Shown: positions 21,198-32,325, numbered from the stretch's first letter. The stretch is DNA of 64,000 bases from Calamus simplicifolius (GCA_900491605.1 UESW01001865.1:189095-253094), one strand, 5' to 3'. Made by a program: numbers and translations. The notes: a model not told the origin generated them from the letters alone.

Positions 21198-23000
21198 CTA
21201 TTGATAATACTTACGGAGATTGTCCGAATTCCACGTTCGAGAGATGGACTTTCCGCTTAGATCTTGCAGTTTGTAGGTCCCTGGTCCAACGATCTCCGCT
21301 ACTTGGTAGGGGCCTTCCCAATTTGGTGCCAGTTTTCCTTGCTCCAGCGGTTTGGAGACAGATGCTTTCGGAGAACAAGGTCGCCGGGCAAGAAAGCTTT
21401 CCCTTTGACTCTGGTGGCGTGGTAGCGGGCCACCCTTTGTTGATAGGCAGCTACTCTAATCCAAGCTTTCTCTCTAACCTCCTCTATCAGGTCGAGGTTG
21501 GTACGGAGCTATTCGTCGCTGGCTTCCTCCAAGTAGCTTTCCACCCACAGCGAAGGGAGACCTATCTCCACTGGGATGACGGCCTCTGTGCCGAAGGCCA
21601 TCTGGAACGGGGTTTCTCCTGTGGGTACTCTTGGGGTGGTGCGGTAGGCCCACAGGACGTGGTGCAACTCGTCTGCCCACCTGCCTTGGGCTCTGGAAAG
21701 TTGAGCTTTGATTCCTTGAAGAAGAGTCCTGTTGGTCACTTTAGCTGCTCCGTTGGCCTGCGGATGCCCGACCGAGGTGAGGTGGTGACGGATTCCGTGC
21801 TCTTCGCAGAATTGGCGGAACTTCGGATTGTCGAATTGCCTACCATTGTCAGTGATTATAGAGTGCGGGAGGCCGAATCGATAGATGATGGACCTCCATA
21901 CGAAATCTTTGGCCCGTGCCTCGGTTATTTGTGCAACCGCCTCCGCCTCGACCCATTTTGTGAAGTAGTCGATGGCGACAAATAGAAATTTCTGCTGCCC
22001 TGTGGCAAGCGGAAACGGGCCGAGGATGTCCATCCCCCACTTGGCAAAGGGCCAAGCGGACGATATGGGAACCAGGCTGGCGGAGGGGAGTCTTTGAATG
22101 CTTGAGTGCCTATGGCATGGGTCGCAAGCTCGGACAAGGTCGTCTGCATCCTTCTGCATGGTCGGCCAATAGTAGCCTTGTCGTAGCACCTTGTGACATA
22201 GGGACCGGCTTCCTAGATGGTTGCCGCAAATCCCCTCATGCACTTCATGGAGAGCATAATCTGCTTCAGACGGGCGGAGACATCTGAGCAGTGGCATGGA
22301 GAAGGACCATTTGTAGAGTTGATCGTCGATCAGTACATAATGGGTGGCCTGCAGCTTTAGCTTTCTAGCTTCTCTCCGGTCGGGTGGAAGCGACCCTTCT
22401 TTGAGGTACTTCAGAATGGGATCGAACCATGATGGTTTAGCTTCAACTTGCATTATTTGGTCGGCTTCCGTGATACTGGGTTTCTCAAAGGTCTCCAGGT
22501 GAAATTTTTGCTCGGTATCCATTGACTCCGCGGTCGCCAGTCGAGACAGTAGGTCGGCACGGGCATTCTCAGATCTAGAATCTGAATAATCTCAAACTCG
22601 GGAAAATGGGAGAGTAGTCTCCGCACCTCTTGAAGATATCGGATCATATTTGGTTCCCGAGCTTCAAACTCCCCTCGCACATGACCTGCCACTAGCTGGG
22701 AGTCGGTGAAGGCATTAAGTTTCTCCACCTTCAGGTTGTGGGTGATTCGGAGACCGGCCAGTAGGGCTTCATACTCAGCTTCGTTGTTGGAGGCCAGGAA
22801 AGAGAAGAGAACACCATATTCAAAGGTCGCCCCCTCCGGACTGGTGAGAACCAGGCCTGCGCCGGAGCGATGAGCGTTAGATGACCCATCGACATGGAGG
22901 AGCCACCGGGCACCCGATTTCGATTCTTTGGAGGAGTCGAGGGTGGAGCCATCCTCTGGGATGGTACACTCGATGAGGAAATCGGCTAACACCTGAGCTT
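21198..23000 (-). pseudogene. pol: Tat-2 pol: archaeal-type RNase H and integrase
   Basis: The second RNase H reads HVDGSSNAHRSGAGLVL, SNNEAEYEALLAG and FTDSQLVAGHV (about 22650-22900). Integrase follows: CDPCHRHSSIQ zinc-binding end, WGMDILGPF and TDNGRQFD with two catalytic Asp, and PQANGAAKVTNR, where the catalytic Glu is Lys (codon 21740-21742). The GPY/F-type C-terminus continues past a stop at about 21506 (Gln TAG) and a frame change to NLRKYYQ-stop at 21198-21200. A frame change near 22560 separates RNase H from integrase. Inactive. Confidence 0.9.
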
Positions 23001-24549
23001 TGATGGCCGGGCAAGGCTGAAAGTGGATATCATGCTCGCTCAACTCGACGGCCCACTTGGTCATTCTCCCTGATGTTTTCGGGAGGTAAACTATCGCCTT
23101 GATGGGTTGGTCAGTCAGGACCGTCACAGAATGTGCTTGGAAGTACGGCCGCAGCTTTCGAACTGAGGTGATCAAGGCCAACACCATCTTTTCAATTCGG
23201 CTATATCTTGTCTCCGCGTCGCGGAGTAGCCTGCTGACATAATAAATTGGCTTCTGGACCTTGCTTTCCTTCCTGACTAGCACCGAGCAGACGGCACCTT
23301 CCGAAACAGCCAGATATAAGAACAATGTCTCGCCTGGACTTGGACTGCTGAGGAGTGGGGGTGAGCTGAGGTACTTCTTGAGATCTTAAAATGACTTTTA
23401 ACACTCGGGGGTCCACTGGAAGTTCTTAGCCGACCGGAGGGTTTTGAAGAAGGGGAGGCATCTTTTGGCCGAGCGCGCCATGAAACGGTTCAGGCCCGCT
23501 ATCCTTCCAGTTAGGTGCTGGACTTCTTTAATGGATTCTAGGGGCGCCATTTGTTGGAGAGCTTGAATCTTCTGAGGGTTAGCTTCGATACCTCGCTGGG
23601 AGACCATGAAGCCGATACCTCGCTGGGAGACTATGAAGCCGAGGAACTTTCCGGAGTTAACGCCGAAGGTGCACTTAGTCGGATTGAGCTTCATCCTATA
23701 CTTGCGGAGCGTTGCAAAGCTCTCTAAGAGGTCCTCGACATGCTGTGATGCTTCTTTGCTTTTGACCAGCATGTCGTCGACATACACTTCCATGTTCCGG
23801 CCGATTTTCTCCTTGAATACTTTATTAACTAGCCTTTGGTAGGTGGCTCCTGCATTTTTAAGACCAAAAGGCATAACACGGTAACAATATGTACCTCGGT
23901 CAGTTATGAAGGTGGTCTTTTCTTCATCTTCAGGGGCCATCCGAATCTGATTGTAGCCGGAGTAAGCATCCATGAATGTCAGCATTTGGTGACCCGAGGT
24001 GGCGTCCACAAGCTGATCGTTCCGGGGAAGAGGGAAGCTATCCTTCGGGCAAGCTTTGTTAAGGTCAGTGAAGTCGATGCAAATCCACCACTTGCCGTTC
24101 GACTTCTTCACCATGATGACATTTGATAGCCAGTTCGGGTAATTTACCTCCCAGACGAATTTCGCCTTGATGAGTTTGTCAACCTCCTCTTCAATGGCCT
24201 TCTGTCATTCCGGAGCAAAGCTCCTCTTCTTTTGCTTGACGGGCCGGTACATCTCATCCATATTAAGATGGTGGACAAGAACCTCGGGGCTGATCCCCAG
24301 CATGTCAGAGGCGGACCAGGCGAAGACGTCGGTGTTGCTTCGGAGAAACTCGATAAACTTGCGCCGAGGTTCGCCCTTTAGCAGCGACATGATTTTTATG
24401 GTTCGGTCGGGACGAGCCTCATCCAACGGTACTTCTTCCAGTTCCTCGACTGGTTCTCCTCGCTGTTCGGCGAAATCCTCCCGAGCGTCTAGCCCGTCAA
24501 CCTCCGGCATTCTGGACTGAAGGCTGGTAACAAAGCACTGTCGAGCCAT
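23001..24549 (-). pseudogene. pol: Tat-2 pol: reverse transcriptase and retroviral RNase H
   Basis: RT of gypsy type: WICIDFTDLNKACPKDSFPL, FMDAYSGYNQI, MPFGLKNAGATYQRLVNKVF and the catalytic YVDDMLVKS (about 23770). The retroviral RNase H follows with LFLYLAVSEGAVCSVLVR and TRYSRIEKMVLAL. In-frame stops near 24203 (Arg TGA), 23396 and 23384 (Gln TAA) all fit C-to-T changes. A 25-bp direct duplication at about 23587-23637 doubles the segment GF(I/M)VSQRGI after the primer-grip region. Confidence 0.9.
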
Positions 24550-24552
24550 GGT

Positions 24553-26600
24553 TTAGCTTCCTTGGACAACTCCAACCCCCCATCCGGTGGGGAATTTCAT
24601 GGACAGGTGTGGGATGGAGACAACTACCTTGAGGGACATTAGGCCGGGTCTGCTGAATATTGTGTTGTATGGAGACCTGAGTTTGGTCACTAGGAAGTCC
24701 GTGTGAACAGTGGCCACAAGGGGCCAAGCTCCTGCATGAACTATCAGGGTTACGACCCCTTCCGGGATGATGACATCGCCTGTGAATCCCATTAGGGTGG
24801 TATCTACAGCTCGAAGGTTTTCTGTGAGCAGTCTCATCTTGGCAAACACATCGAGGTACAAAACATTCACTGAACTTCCACTGTCAACAAGGATCCGGCT
24901 TACATCATAGTCATTCAAATTGAGGGATACAACTAGTGCATCGTCATGGGGGAACTGTATCCCTTGGAGATCATCATCGGAAGAAGAGAGCTCGCCCATC
25001 CGTGCTTTCTTTGGCGCCGATCCTTCGCCATCATTTCTGGAGCTCGAGCCGCCGGCTTCTTCGACCACGTTGTTGTGGCCGATCACAGGTAGATTCGGCG
25101 GAGGGGGAAGTTGTTGAAGCTCGGGCTGGTGATCCCCCCCTTGTCCTGGCTCGGGAGCCCTCCTGAATTGGTTCAGTCGGCCCCGTTGGATCAGCCTCTC
25201 AATCTCATTTTTCAGCTGCCAGCATTCCTTAGTGTCGTGGCCATGCTCCCGGTGGTAGCGGCAGTATTTGGTGGGGTCCCTTCGGGTTGGGTTCCCTCGG
25301 AGAGGAGCTGGTCGGGGGAGCTGGCGCTCTATCTCCATGAGAATCTGTGCCCGGGGCACAGTTAGCGGAGTGTAGCGGTCGAATCGCCTGGGCGGGCTTC
25401 GGGAGCGATTCATCGGCGGCGGTGGGGGAGCTCTTTGGAGACGAGGTGGACTTGGCCGACGGGCGGGTCGGTGCCTGTCGGGACCTTTGGGCTCCTTCTT
25501 CTTTGCCAGCTCGGCACGGGCAACTCTCCGCGACTCTTCGACTCTGGCGTATTTGTCTGCCATGGCCATCATATCGGAGAGGTTTGGGGGGTAGCTGACT
25601 TCCATCGCCAGGTAGATGTCGCTTTCCTTTGAGACTCCCCCCGCTAAGGCGAACATAGCCACCTCATGGTTAAGGTGGTCCACCTCTAACATGGCCTTGT
25701 TGAAGCGGCCAAGATAGTTTCTCAAGGACTCCCCCTCTCTCTGCTTAACTTCGGAGAGGGAGTCAGATCTCCGTCGGTGACGGCGGCTGCTAATGAACTG
25801 GCCAATAAAAAGGTGGCTCAGCTCATCGAATGAATCAATGGAACCCGTTTCAAGGCGTTGAACCAGGTTCGGGCAGATCCTCTGAGGGTGGAGGGGAAGG
25901 CGCGGTAGAGGATCGCGTCAGATGCTTTGTGGAATATCATTATTGACCGAAAGCTGCTGAGATGATCATCCGGGTCAGAAGAGCCGTGGTAGGGTTCGAC
26001 GGCTGGTAGCTTGACATAGGAGGGAATCACCTCCTCCATGATCCCTTTTGAGAAGGGGATGCCCTGCTCCGCCTTGGGCTGAGGCGGATGGGCCTGCTTG
26101 GCGGCGTCCAGCTCCTGACGCATCTCCCAGATCTGTCGACGGATCTCCTCTTCAGCAGTAAGAGGAGGAGCTGGGCGAGGAGAGCGCAGGGACGGCGTAG
26201 AATCATGGTGGGAGGACACCGGGGAAAGGGTCTGGGCCCGTCGAGATCTGGGAGGATCCCTGTCATAGCCGCCTCGCTGGACTGGTTTGTCCTCTCTGGG
26301 CCGATGTGGGGGGTCCATGGCTTCATGTGGACCAGAGGAGGAGGTTGCCGGAGAGGAAGGAGCTACGGCCTCCCTATGAAGGTGCGGAGCAGGGGGAGCT
26401 GCGAAACGCTCCTGAACCAGGTGGGTCATGGCCTGGACTTGCTGGACCAGTGTGGCGAACTGGTCTTGGGTCACCAGGATGGCTGGTGGTGACGGAGTCT
26501 CAATCGGTGGAGGCTGCGGCGCCACACTGCTCACCGAATCAGGTCTCTGGGAGGCGACCTGGTCCTGGGCTTCAGAAACTGCTCTTCTCTGATTAGCCAT
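24553..26600 (-). pseudogene. gag: Tat-2 gag and aspartic protease
   Basis: Gag starts MANQRRAVSE at 26600, about 85 bp inside the LTR. The capsid region holds EPYHGSSDPDDHLSSFRSIM and ARTWFNALKR; a frame change near 25825 leads into LRNYLGRFNKAMLEVDHL. A zinc knuckle follows (CRYHREHGHDTKEC, near 25210), then the protease motif ILVDSGSSVNVLY (near 24880). The frame ends at a TAA near 24550 just before MARQCFVTSL of the RT part, again a probable Gln codon, so gag-pol was one frame originally. Confidence 0.9.
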
Positions 26601-26663
26601 TGGAGAGGTTCTACTCTAGATCGAGATCGTTATCTCCTTTTTTCAAGTTTTAACGGGACTTGA

Positions 26664-26685
26664 GGCCCTTCCTCTAGCACCAATC
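26664..26685 (-). other. Primer-binding site of Tat-2
   Basis: On the minus strand the LTR end CGGCAACA is followed by GATTGGTGCTAGAGGAAGGG. The same motif with few changes follows the LTR of Tat-3. I do not identify the priming tRNA. Confidence 0.75.
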
Positions 26686-27000
26686 TGTTGCCGTCGGGAT
26701 CCGTCCTCCGACTCGGGCGCGATCGATCTCTTGGTCTGGGCTTCCTCCTAGGCGGACCTGCACAGAAGTCCTCGTGCGAGAGGCGTTGGGGGTGGCCCTC
26801 CGCGAAAGACCCTCCGATGCTCAAGTCAGTGGGGGATCGGTGATCAACAGAAAATGGGGAGAGGGATCTCTCCGGGGAGTCTCTCCAGGGGCGGCTGATC
26901 GAGAGCTCTAGGGGAGCGCCGACGAGCAGCGGGGGAGAGTGAGAGAGTGAGAGTGAGCCAGGGGCAGTGAGCGCATATCTGAGAGAATCTGGGAGTGTCG

Positions 27001-27008
27001 TATTTATA
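27001..27008 (-). promoter_or_regulatory. TATA box of Tat-2 LTR
   Basis: TATAAATA on the minus strand about 315 bp before the LTR end, in the sense of the element. Confidence 0.7.
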
Positions 27009-27289
27009 GGCTATCACCTGGATCTTGAGCGCCTTCTGAAAGGTTTAAAGGTTGTTAGGATACGGAGATGAATCGAATCAGGCCGTTGTGGGGCCGTTGG
27101 GATCCGTATCTTGTTCGTTAAGGGATCGACGGCTAGGAGAGCTCCTTGTTGGCTTGAGATCTGGTAGATGCGTAGGTCCCAGGTAGCCGTATTAGGTCCT
27201 AGACCACTCCTCAATGTGATCCTTTGCTTGGGATCCTGTTACGATGGGCATGGGCTCTCCCGCATTAGGTTCCACGAAGGTGAATATCG

Positions 27290-27690
27290 AATTATGGATC
27301 ACTCAGGAAGGTCGAGCTATGGAAGCCCAGAGGAAGCCGAGCCATGGAAGCTCGGAGAAAGCCGAGCTATGGGAGCTCGGGGAAGGCCGAGCTATGGGAA
27401 GCTCGGGGAAGCCGAGCTATGGGAAGCTCGGGGAAAACGAGCTGCAGGAAGCTATGGGAAGCCGAGCTATGGAAGCCCGGCGAAAGCCGAGCTATGGAAG
27501 CTCGGGGAAGCTGAGCTATGGGAAGCTCGGGGAAGACGGGCCGCAGGAAGCTCGGGAAAGCCGAGCTATGGAAGCCTGGGGAAAGCCGAGCTATGGAAGC
27601 TCAGGGAAAGCCGAACCATGGAAGGCTCGGGAAAAATGGGCTACAGAAGCTCGGGGAAGCCGAGCCATGGGAGGCTCAGGGGGTCGCATG
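27290..27690 (+). repeat. Tandem GAGCTATGG(G)AAGCTCGGG repeats in the Tat-2 LTR
   Basis: About eleven irregular copies of GCCGAGCTATGGAAGCTCGG with variable linkers lie upstream of the TATA box in element sense. They contain the near-palindrome CCGAGCT, which also recurs in the LTRs of Tat-3. The 200-residue open frames over this stretch are repeat by-products. Confidence 0.85.
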
Positions 27691-27812
27691 ACCCGACGGT
27701 CCACGTTAGCCTAGCTTATTCCTCGAGGACATATCATAGCGGGCGGAGGGATGGGGCCGGTTTTAGCCCCCTTGTACGATTATCAATGCAATGACGATTC
27801 TACCTCTCAACA

Positions 27813-28963
27813 GGCCTTAATTTCAATCATGACCCTTCTCAAAACAGAACATAACAGGGCTTTTCAAAGAACACCAGATTCTGGCAGCCATTGATAGTCT
27901 ATTGAAGAAATCAAAGATGGTAGAGAAGTAACATGTAGGCTGATAGAGCCTAACATGCATTCTTTCTTAGTAAAGTCAAAAGAAGTTAACATGTAGGCTG
28001 CGACACCCACCACGGCATAATAGATCTTCAAGATTCTTTGGATAGAAAAGTACAGCCCATACAGAGGAAGCTAAAAGTTCTCTAAATTCCAGTCATCATA
28101 GTTTTTGTTTTGCTCGTCTCTTTAATCCTCTATTTTGCACGTCAAACAAATGCTCCATTTGCATTGTGTGGTAGGTGAAAACAATTTCTATCTTTTGACG
28201 ATAAAAGAACTTTGTTCTATTTTCAGAAAATGGAAGGCTGGAAAATTTTTTTAGGTGCCTTCAGCGGACTCGATTCCTTAGCATAACATGGATCTTGTTT
28301 CCATGTGTAAACTTGCTCCTAAATTTGAATTGGTAGATGCCATGGATCAAATGCTGCAGAGGCTTGAATCTTTACAAATTTGCCTCTACACTGTAGGCTG
28401 TTGATGAGATCCTTTCCGAGGGCTCATTGCAGAACTGAGAAGCGTCTAGAATTTATTTAGCATGTGCATGCAGTGAACCCTTTTTCTTTTTTTCGGACGT
28501 CCTATGGTGCCCCCCATTCTTACTTCATCTAGTCGGCATTCTCTTACATCTTGTGTTGGTTTTTCCTGTATTCAGATAGGATTTTATATTCACATGCAAT
28601 GCACCTGGATCTTTGATAAAGACCTTTTGCTTTAGCAGTCGCAGTGTCCCTTCGAAAGGTTTGAGTGTGCAGATGTGTGTGTTTGCTTCAGCATCTGCTA
28701 ACAGCATGTTATATTCGATCTTTTTCAGGCCTTCTTGCTTGCACCAGCTCAGGACGCCGTGGCATGCATGGGTTTCGCAGGCCGCTGCCAAGCTTTGAGC
28801 AACTCGGGAGCTATCAAACTGTTACTAGATTCCCTTATGGTTCTTTCCATTTGGGGACTCACCAGCCAAAGGTCTCTCCCTACGGAAGTTAGCCAGGTCT
28901 TATCTGAATCCACCAAAGTTGTTTCAAACCGTCCTCTGTCACCTCATCTGCCTCTGAAGAAGC
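27813..28963. other. 3' flank of a lost NLR copy (NLR-A)
   Basis: No intact gene. From about 28600 the sequence aligns by eye with 43570-43875, downstream of NLR-B: shared blocks include GCTAACAGCATGTTATATTC and TCATCTGCCTCTGAAGAA. The stretch is therefore the downstream region of a former NLR copy. 27813-28600 is unidentified. Confidence 0.6.
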
Positions 28964-30187
28964 TGTTGGGGAACGCAGAATACCCCCAAGATTACGACTA
29001 TAGCATATATAAGTAATACAAAAAAAACTTTTACCGTTCTAATCTATGAGTACAAGATCATACCTTCAGATTTGAACTTTCGATCACTTTGATTCGATTG
29101 CTCGACCTCAACCTTTAGCCTTCTGCCGTATTCCTGAAAATACCTTCTTTCTCTCACAAGATGGTGGGATCTTTTGGCCGTCCTAGGGTTTCTTATTTTT
29201 CTTTCTCAAAAAAAAAATGTTAACCCTAGCAACCAACTGAGAGGATATTTATAGGGCTATAACAGGGACCAATAGGCAAATATGAAAAGGACTTCCTACG
29301 TAATTAAATCTTCCAATCCTACCCGGGTTAGGATTCAATTATAAATTACAATTCATTCTACTAAAGAATTATAATTGTATTCCTAATCATATACAAATTT
29401 ATATTTTCGAGCCTTTAATATTAAATACTTATTATCTCTCCACGTTAAGATTACAGATATCCACCAATTAAATTTAATTACTGACAATATAATTTAATTG
29501 GCTTTTATTATCCTTGAGACCTATCCACTTAACTTATTTGATGTATCGGATTCAAAATTCACTTGCAAGATTTGATACAATCAAAACTTATAAGCTTCCT
29601 CAAGGGGATATCATCAATCCAATTTATCATGACGTGATTTTCTTCAACTATTAATATTCATCATATATAATGTTATTGCCCAACCCACTGAGTTTATTGA
29701 CTCATATAGAATCTCACTCTATGTGTAATCAAAGCAATAATCACTACATACACGTGTCTAGAAATAGAATTCGGATTAAGAGCATAAGTAATCATAATAT
29801 TCATGAGGTTTAAATTATTTTATAAAGTCAGTATAAAATAATTAACTCAACTGGGTCCTGTTCAATACACACAAAGTGTACTAGCACAAATAGTTAGAAT
29901 AAACCATTCCCCAAAGTCAAGACAGACCTACTAAAAATTTGTGCTACAGTTCTACTGATGGTGTGTCCAATTCTATCTAAAACTGTGAACAATAAACTTG
30001 TATTTCAAAAGAACCGATGATCTAGTCTTCTATGTGTAAGCCGTACTCTACACACTAGATCAAATACTCTTTGTAAATACTAGACACATGCACATATATA
30101 GTAAATGGCATACATTGCTCAAAATGAATTCTTATTAAAATATAAAGATATAATATAAAGTATATCTTTTAGTCTATATCTCTATCA
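28964..30187 (-). mobile_element. Solo LTR (1224 bp) with target duplication gaagc
   Basis: Plus-strand ends are TGTTGGGGAACG and CTCTATCA, flanked by gaagc at 28959-28963 and 30188-30192. The paralogous flank near 43880 lacks the insertion, which confirms the boundaries. A TATA box (CTATAAATAT) lies on the minus strand at 29245-29254, giving the orientation. No internal region or second LTR is present, so it is the product of LTR-LTR recombination. Superfamily unknown. Confidence 0.88.
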
Positions 30188-30192
30188 GAAGC

Positions 30193-30481
30193 CACAGCTA
30201 AGTGCAACTTATTCAATTTCCCATCGTATATTTGGAGTTTCTGTAGCATCACTAATCCTTATAGTTCCGGTTGCTGTTAAGTTCAGCCTCATGTATGATG
30301 TCTGAAAGCCGGTGCTTGAACTAGCTTTTGCCTCCCAGTTTTTTTTTTTCTTTTTTCAAATTCTGTTACAAATCAAGTATCTGTCGGTTTTTTAGATGAC
30401 TAAGCCATGGCGATAGCATGGGAACTGGTGTTTGTATTGTGTTTGAAAATAACCATCCCGAAAACTAGGAGTGGCTGCTGG
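30193..30481. other. Continuation of the NLR-A 3' flank
   Basis: Aligns by eye with 43881-44185 (for example AGTTCAGCCTC and TGTATGATGT), which is 3' flank of NLR-B. At about 30482 it passes directly into LRR coding sequence of NLR-B. Confidence 0.7.
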
Positions 30482-30529
30482 AAACTTGAAAACTTGCGGT
30501 CCATCCTACTCTTTGGTGATTATGATTCT

Positions 30530-31393
30530 TATTGAGGGGTAAAATCATCATCGCATTAATAATTGTGTAAAAGGTTAGGATCAACCCCTGAATCCTGGCT
30601 CTCACTCGCTGTGCGATGCCCGCTAGAAATGAGTCAACCGCTATACCTCGGTCCTAGCCGAGCTATCCACCGTGCCTCGCCAGCCGAGCTATCCACCGTG
30701 CCTCGCTAGCCGAGCTATTATCACACCCCCACAGGCCGAGCTATTCGATACCTCGGTAAATTGAGTCTCACCATACTTCGGCAGATTCAACCATTTTCTA
30801 TACTTCGGCCCGACCGAGGTATTCAAGCACCTCTGCGGGAACACACCTAGACTAACAAGATTTCAAATAGGAAATCATGCCTACCCTACCAGAAATGGCC
30901 TAGAGCCTATGTAGTCCCTGAATCTTGAAGCATCGTCTGCTCTTCCTGGCCGTTGATCCTCTAACCAACCAGATACGGATCCTACCGACCCTATAACAAC
31001 CTGATTCGAAGCAGCTTCGAATCCCAACAACTTTCAGACCCTCTGTGATGTGTCCAAGGAATCAGGTGATCGCCTATAAATATCACAGCCCCAGATCCCC
31101 TCAGGTATGCCATTCTGCACACTCAAGACACACGCACGCTTGCTCACCCCTTGTCACCATTAACGCTCTACTCAGAGCTCTCGTAAGGCTACCTTGGAGA
31201 GACTCTTCAGCGAGAGCCTTCTCCTCATATTTGTTGATCGCTGATCCCCGCTAACTTGAGCGTCGGAGGGTCTTCCGCAGAGGGCTACCCCCAACGCCTC
31301 TCGCGTGAGGACTGTTTTGCAGGTCTACCCAGGAGGGAGCCCACGCTGAAGTTCGATCGTGCCCGAGTCGGAGGATAGATTTCAGCAGCAACA
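30530..31393 (+). repeat. Tat-3 5' LTR (864 bp)
   Basis: Starts TATTGAGGGG (TGTTGAGGGG in the partner, one G-to-A change) and ends CAGCAGCAACA. TATAAATA at 31075-31082. It has one more copy of a 29-bp GCCGAGCTATCCACCGTGCC unit near 30655-30715 than the 3' LTR, which explains the 30-bp length difference. Confidence 0.92.
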
Positions 31394-31412
31394 AATTGGC
31401 ACTAGAAGGAGG
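31394..31412 (+). other. Primer-binding site of Tat-3
   Basis: AATTGGCACTAGAAGGAGG immediately follows the 5' LTR and matches the Tat-2 site (TTGGTGCTAGAGGAAGG) in most positions. Right after it the sequence jumps to inverted gag. Confidence 0.8.
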
Positions 31413-31414
31413 CT

Positions 31415-32325
31415 ACTGACGAACTGACTGATGAAGAGGTGGCTCAGCTCGTCAAATGAACTGACGGAACCTAGTTTTAAGGCATTAAACCAGGTTCAGG
31501 CGGACCCTCTGAGGGTGGAAGGGAAGGCGCGGCAGAGGATCGCATCTGAAGCCCCATGGAACATGATGATCGATCGGAAGCTACTGAGGTGGTTATCGGG
31601 ATCGGAGGATCCATGATAGGGCTCAATGGCGGGTAACTTGACGTGGGAGGGAATCACTTCCTCCATGATCTCCTTGGAAAAGGGAATGCCCTGCTCCGCC
31701 TTATGCTGAAGCGGATGGGCCTGCTTGGTGGCATCCAACTCCTGACGCATCTCCCGGAGTTATTGGTGGATCTCCTCCTCAGGCAAAGCAGGAGGGGCTG
31801 GGCGAGGAGAATACTGAGACGGTGTCGAGTCGTGACGAGAGAACACCGAAGAGAGGGATTGGACCCGCCGAGATCTGGGAAGATCCTTGCCGCAGATCCC
31901 TTGGGGGACCGGCTCAGCTCCCTTAGGGCAACGAGGGGGGTCCGCAACTCCATGCGGACCGGAAGAAGAGATTGCTGGATGAACATGGGCCGCATTCTCC
32001 TCAAGAAGGTGCGGAGTAGGTGCAACTGGACGGGGAGCTTCAAAGCGCCCCTGGATCAGATGTGCCAGAGCTTGGACCTGTTCGACCAGTGAGGCAAACT
32101 GGTCATGGGTCACTGGGGCCACCGATGGCGATGGAGTCTCAACTGGCGGTGGTGGCGATGCTACACTACTCACCGGATCAGGTCTTTGGGAGGTGACCTA
32201 GTCCCGAACTTCAGAAGTAGCCTTTCTTCGATTGGCCATGGGAGAGGTTCTTTTCAAGATCGAGACCCTTATTTTCTGAATCACAAGTTTATGGGACTTG
32301 ATGGCCCTCCTTCTAGCGCCAAGCT
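31415..32325 (-). pseudogene. gag: Inverted Tat-3 gag start with a second primer-binding site
   Basis: On the minus strand, so opposite to the element. It aligns with Tat-2 from the primer-binding site through the gag N-terminus (MANRRKATSEVRD; THDQFASLVEQVQALAHLIQ; EPYHGSSDPDNHLSSFRSII) and stops at the point corresponding to about 25795 in Tat-2. A stop at about 32197 (Gln TAG) and another near 31757 interrupt it. Its own leader carries TTGGCGCTAGAAGGAGGGCC at about 32301-32325, inverted with respect to the functional site at 31394, so the two form an inverted repeat about 0.9 kb apart. Confidence 0.85.

Larger units (their letters stand above)
14196..27812 (-). mobile_element. Tat-2: Tat-type Ty3/gypsy element, 3' LTR missing
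   Basis: Minus-strand element of about 13.6 kb. From right to left: 5' LTR (26686-27812), primer-binding site, gag, protease, RT, retroviral RNase H, a second RNase H, integrase (ends 21198), tandem repeats (20729-21045), a 3.4-kb spacer with small plus-strand units, and the antisense aORF (to about 14196). The double RNase H and the antisense gene mark the Tat lineage. The 3' LTR is gone; the left end abuts Copia-1 inside the first aORF exon. LTR termini TGTTG...CAACA match those of Tat-3. Confidence 0.88.
26686..27812 (-). repeat. Tat-2 5' LTR (1127 bp)
   Basis: On the minus strand it starts TGTTGAGAGGTAGAATCGTC and ends CGACGGCAACA. The start is alignable with the Tat-3 LTR (TGTTGAGGGGTAAAATCACC), so the two are related. 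A TATA box lies on the minus strand at 27001-27008. The partner LTR is missing. Confidence 0.88.

Noticed and set aside
21198..26600. Endogenous pararetrovirus (caulimovirus-like) as source of RT
   Set aside because: Integrase with zinc-binding and DDE core, LTRs, and a primer-binding site next to the LTR are present; no movement protein or coat-protein pattern was seen. It is a gypsy LTR element.
27168..27794. Gly/Ser/Arg-rich frames of 150-208 codons
   Set aside because: They lie wholly in the tandem repeats of the Tat-2 LTR.
28525..29016. Open frames of 60-93 codons near the NLR-A flank
   Set aside because: No motif, not kept in the paralogous flank near 43.6 kb, and one runs into the solo LTR.
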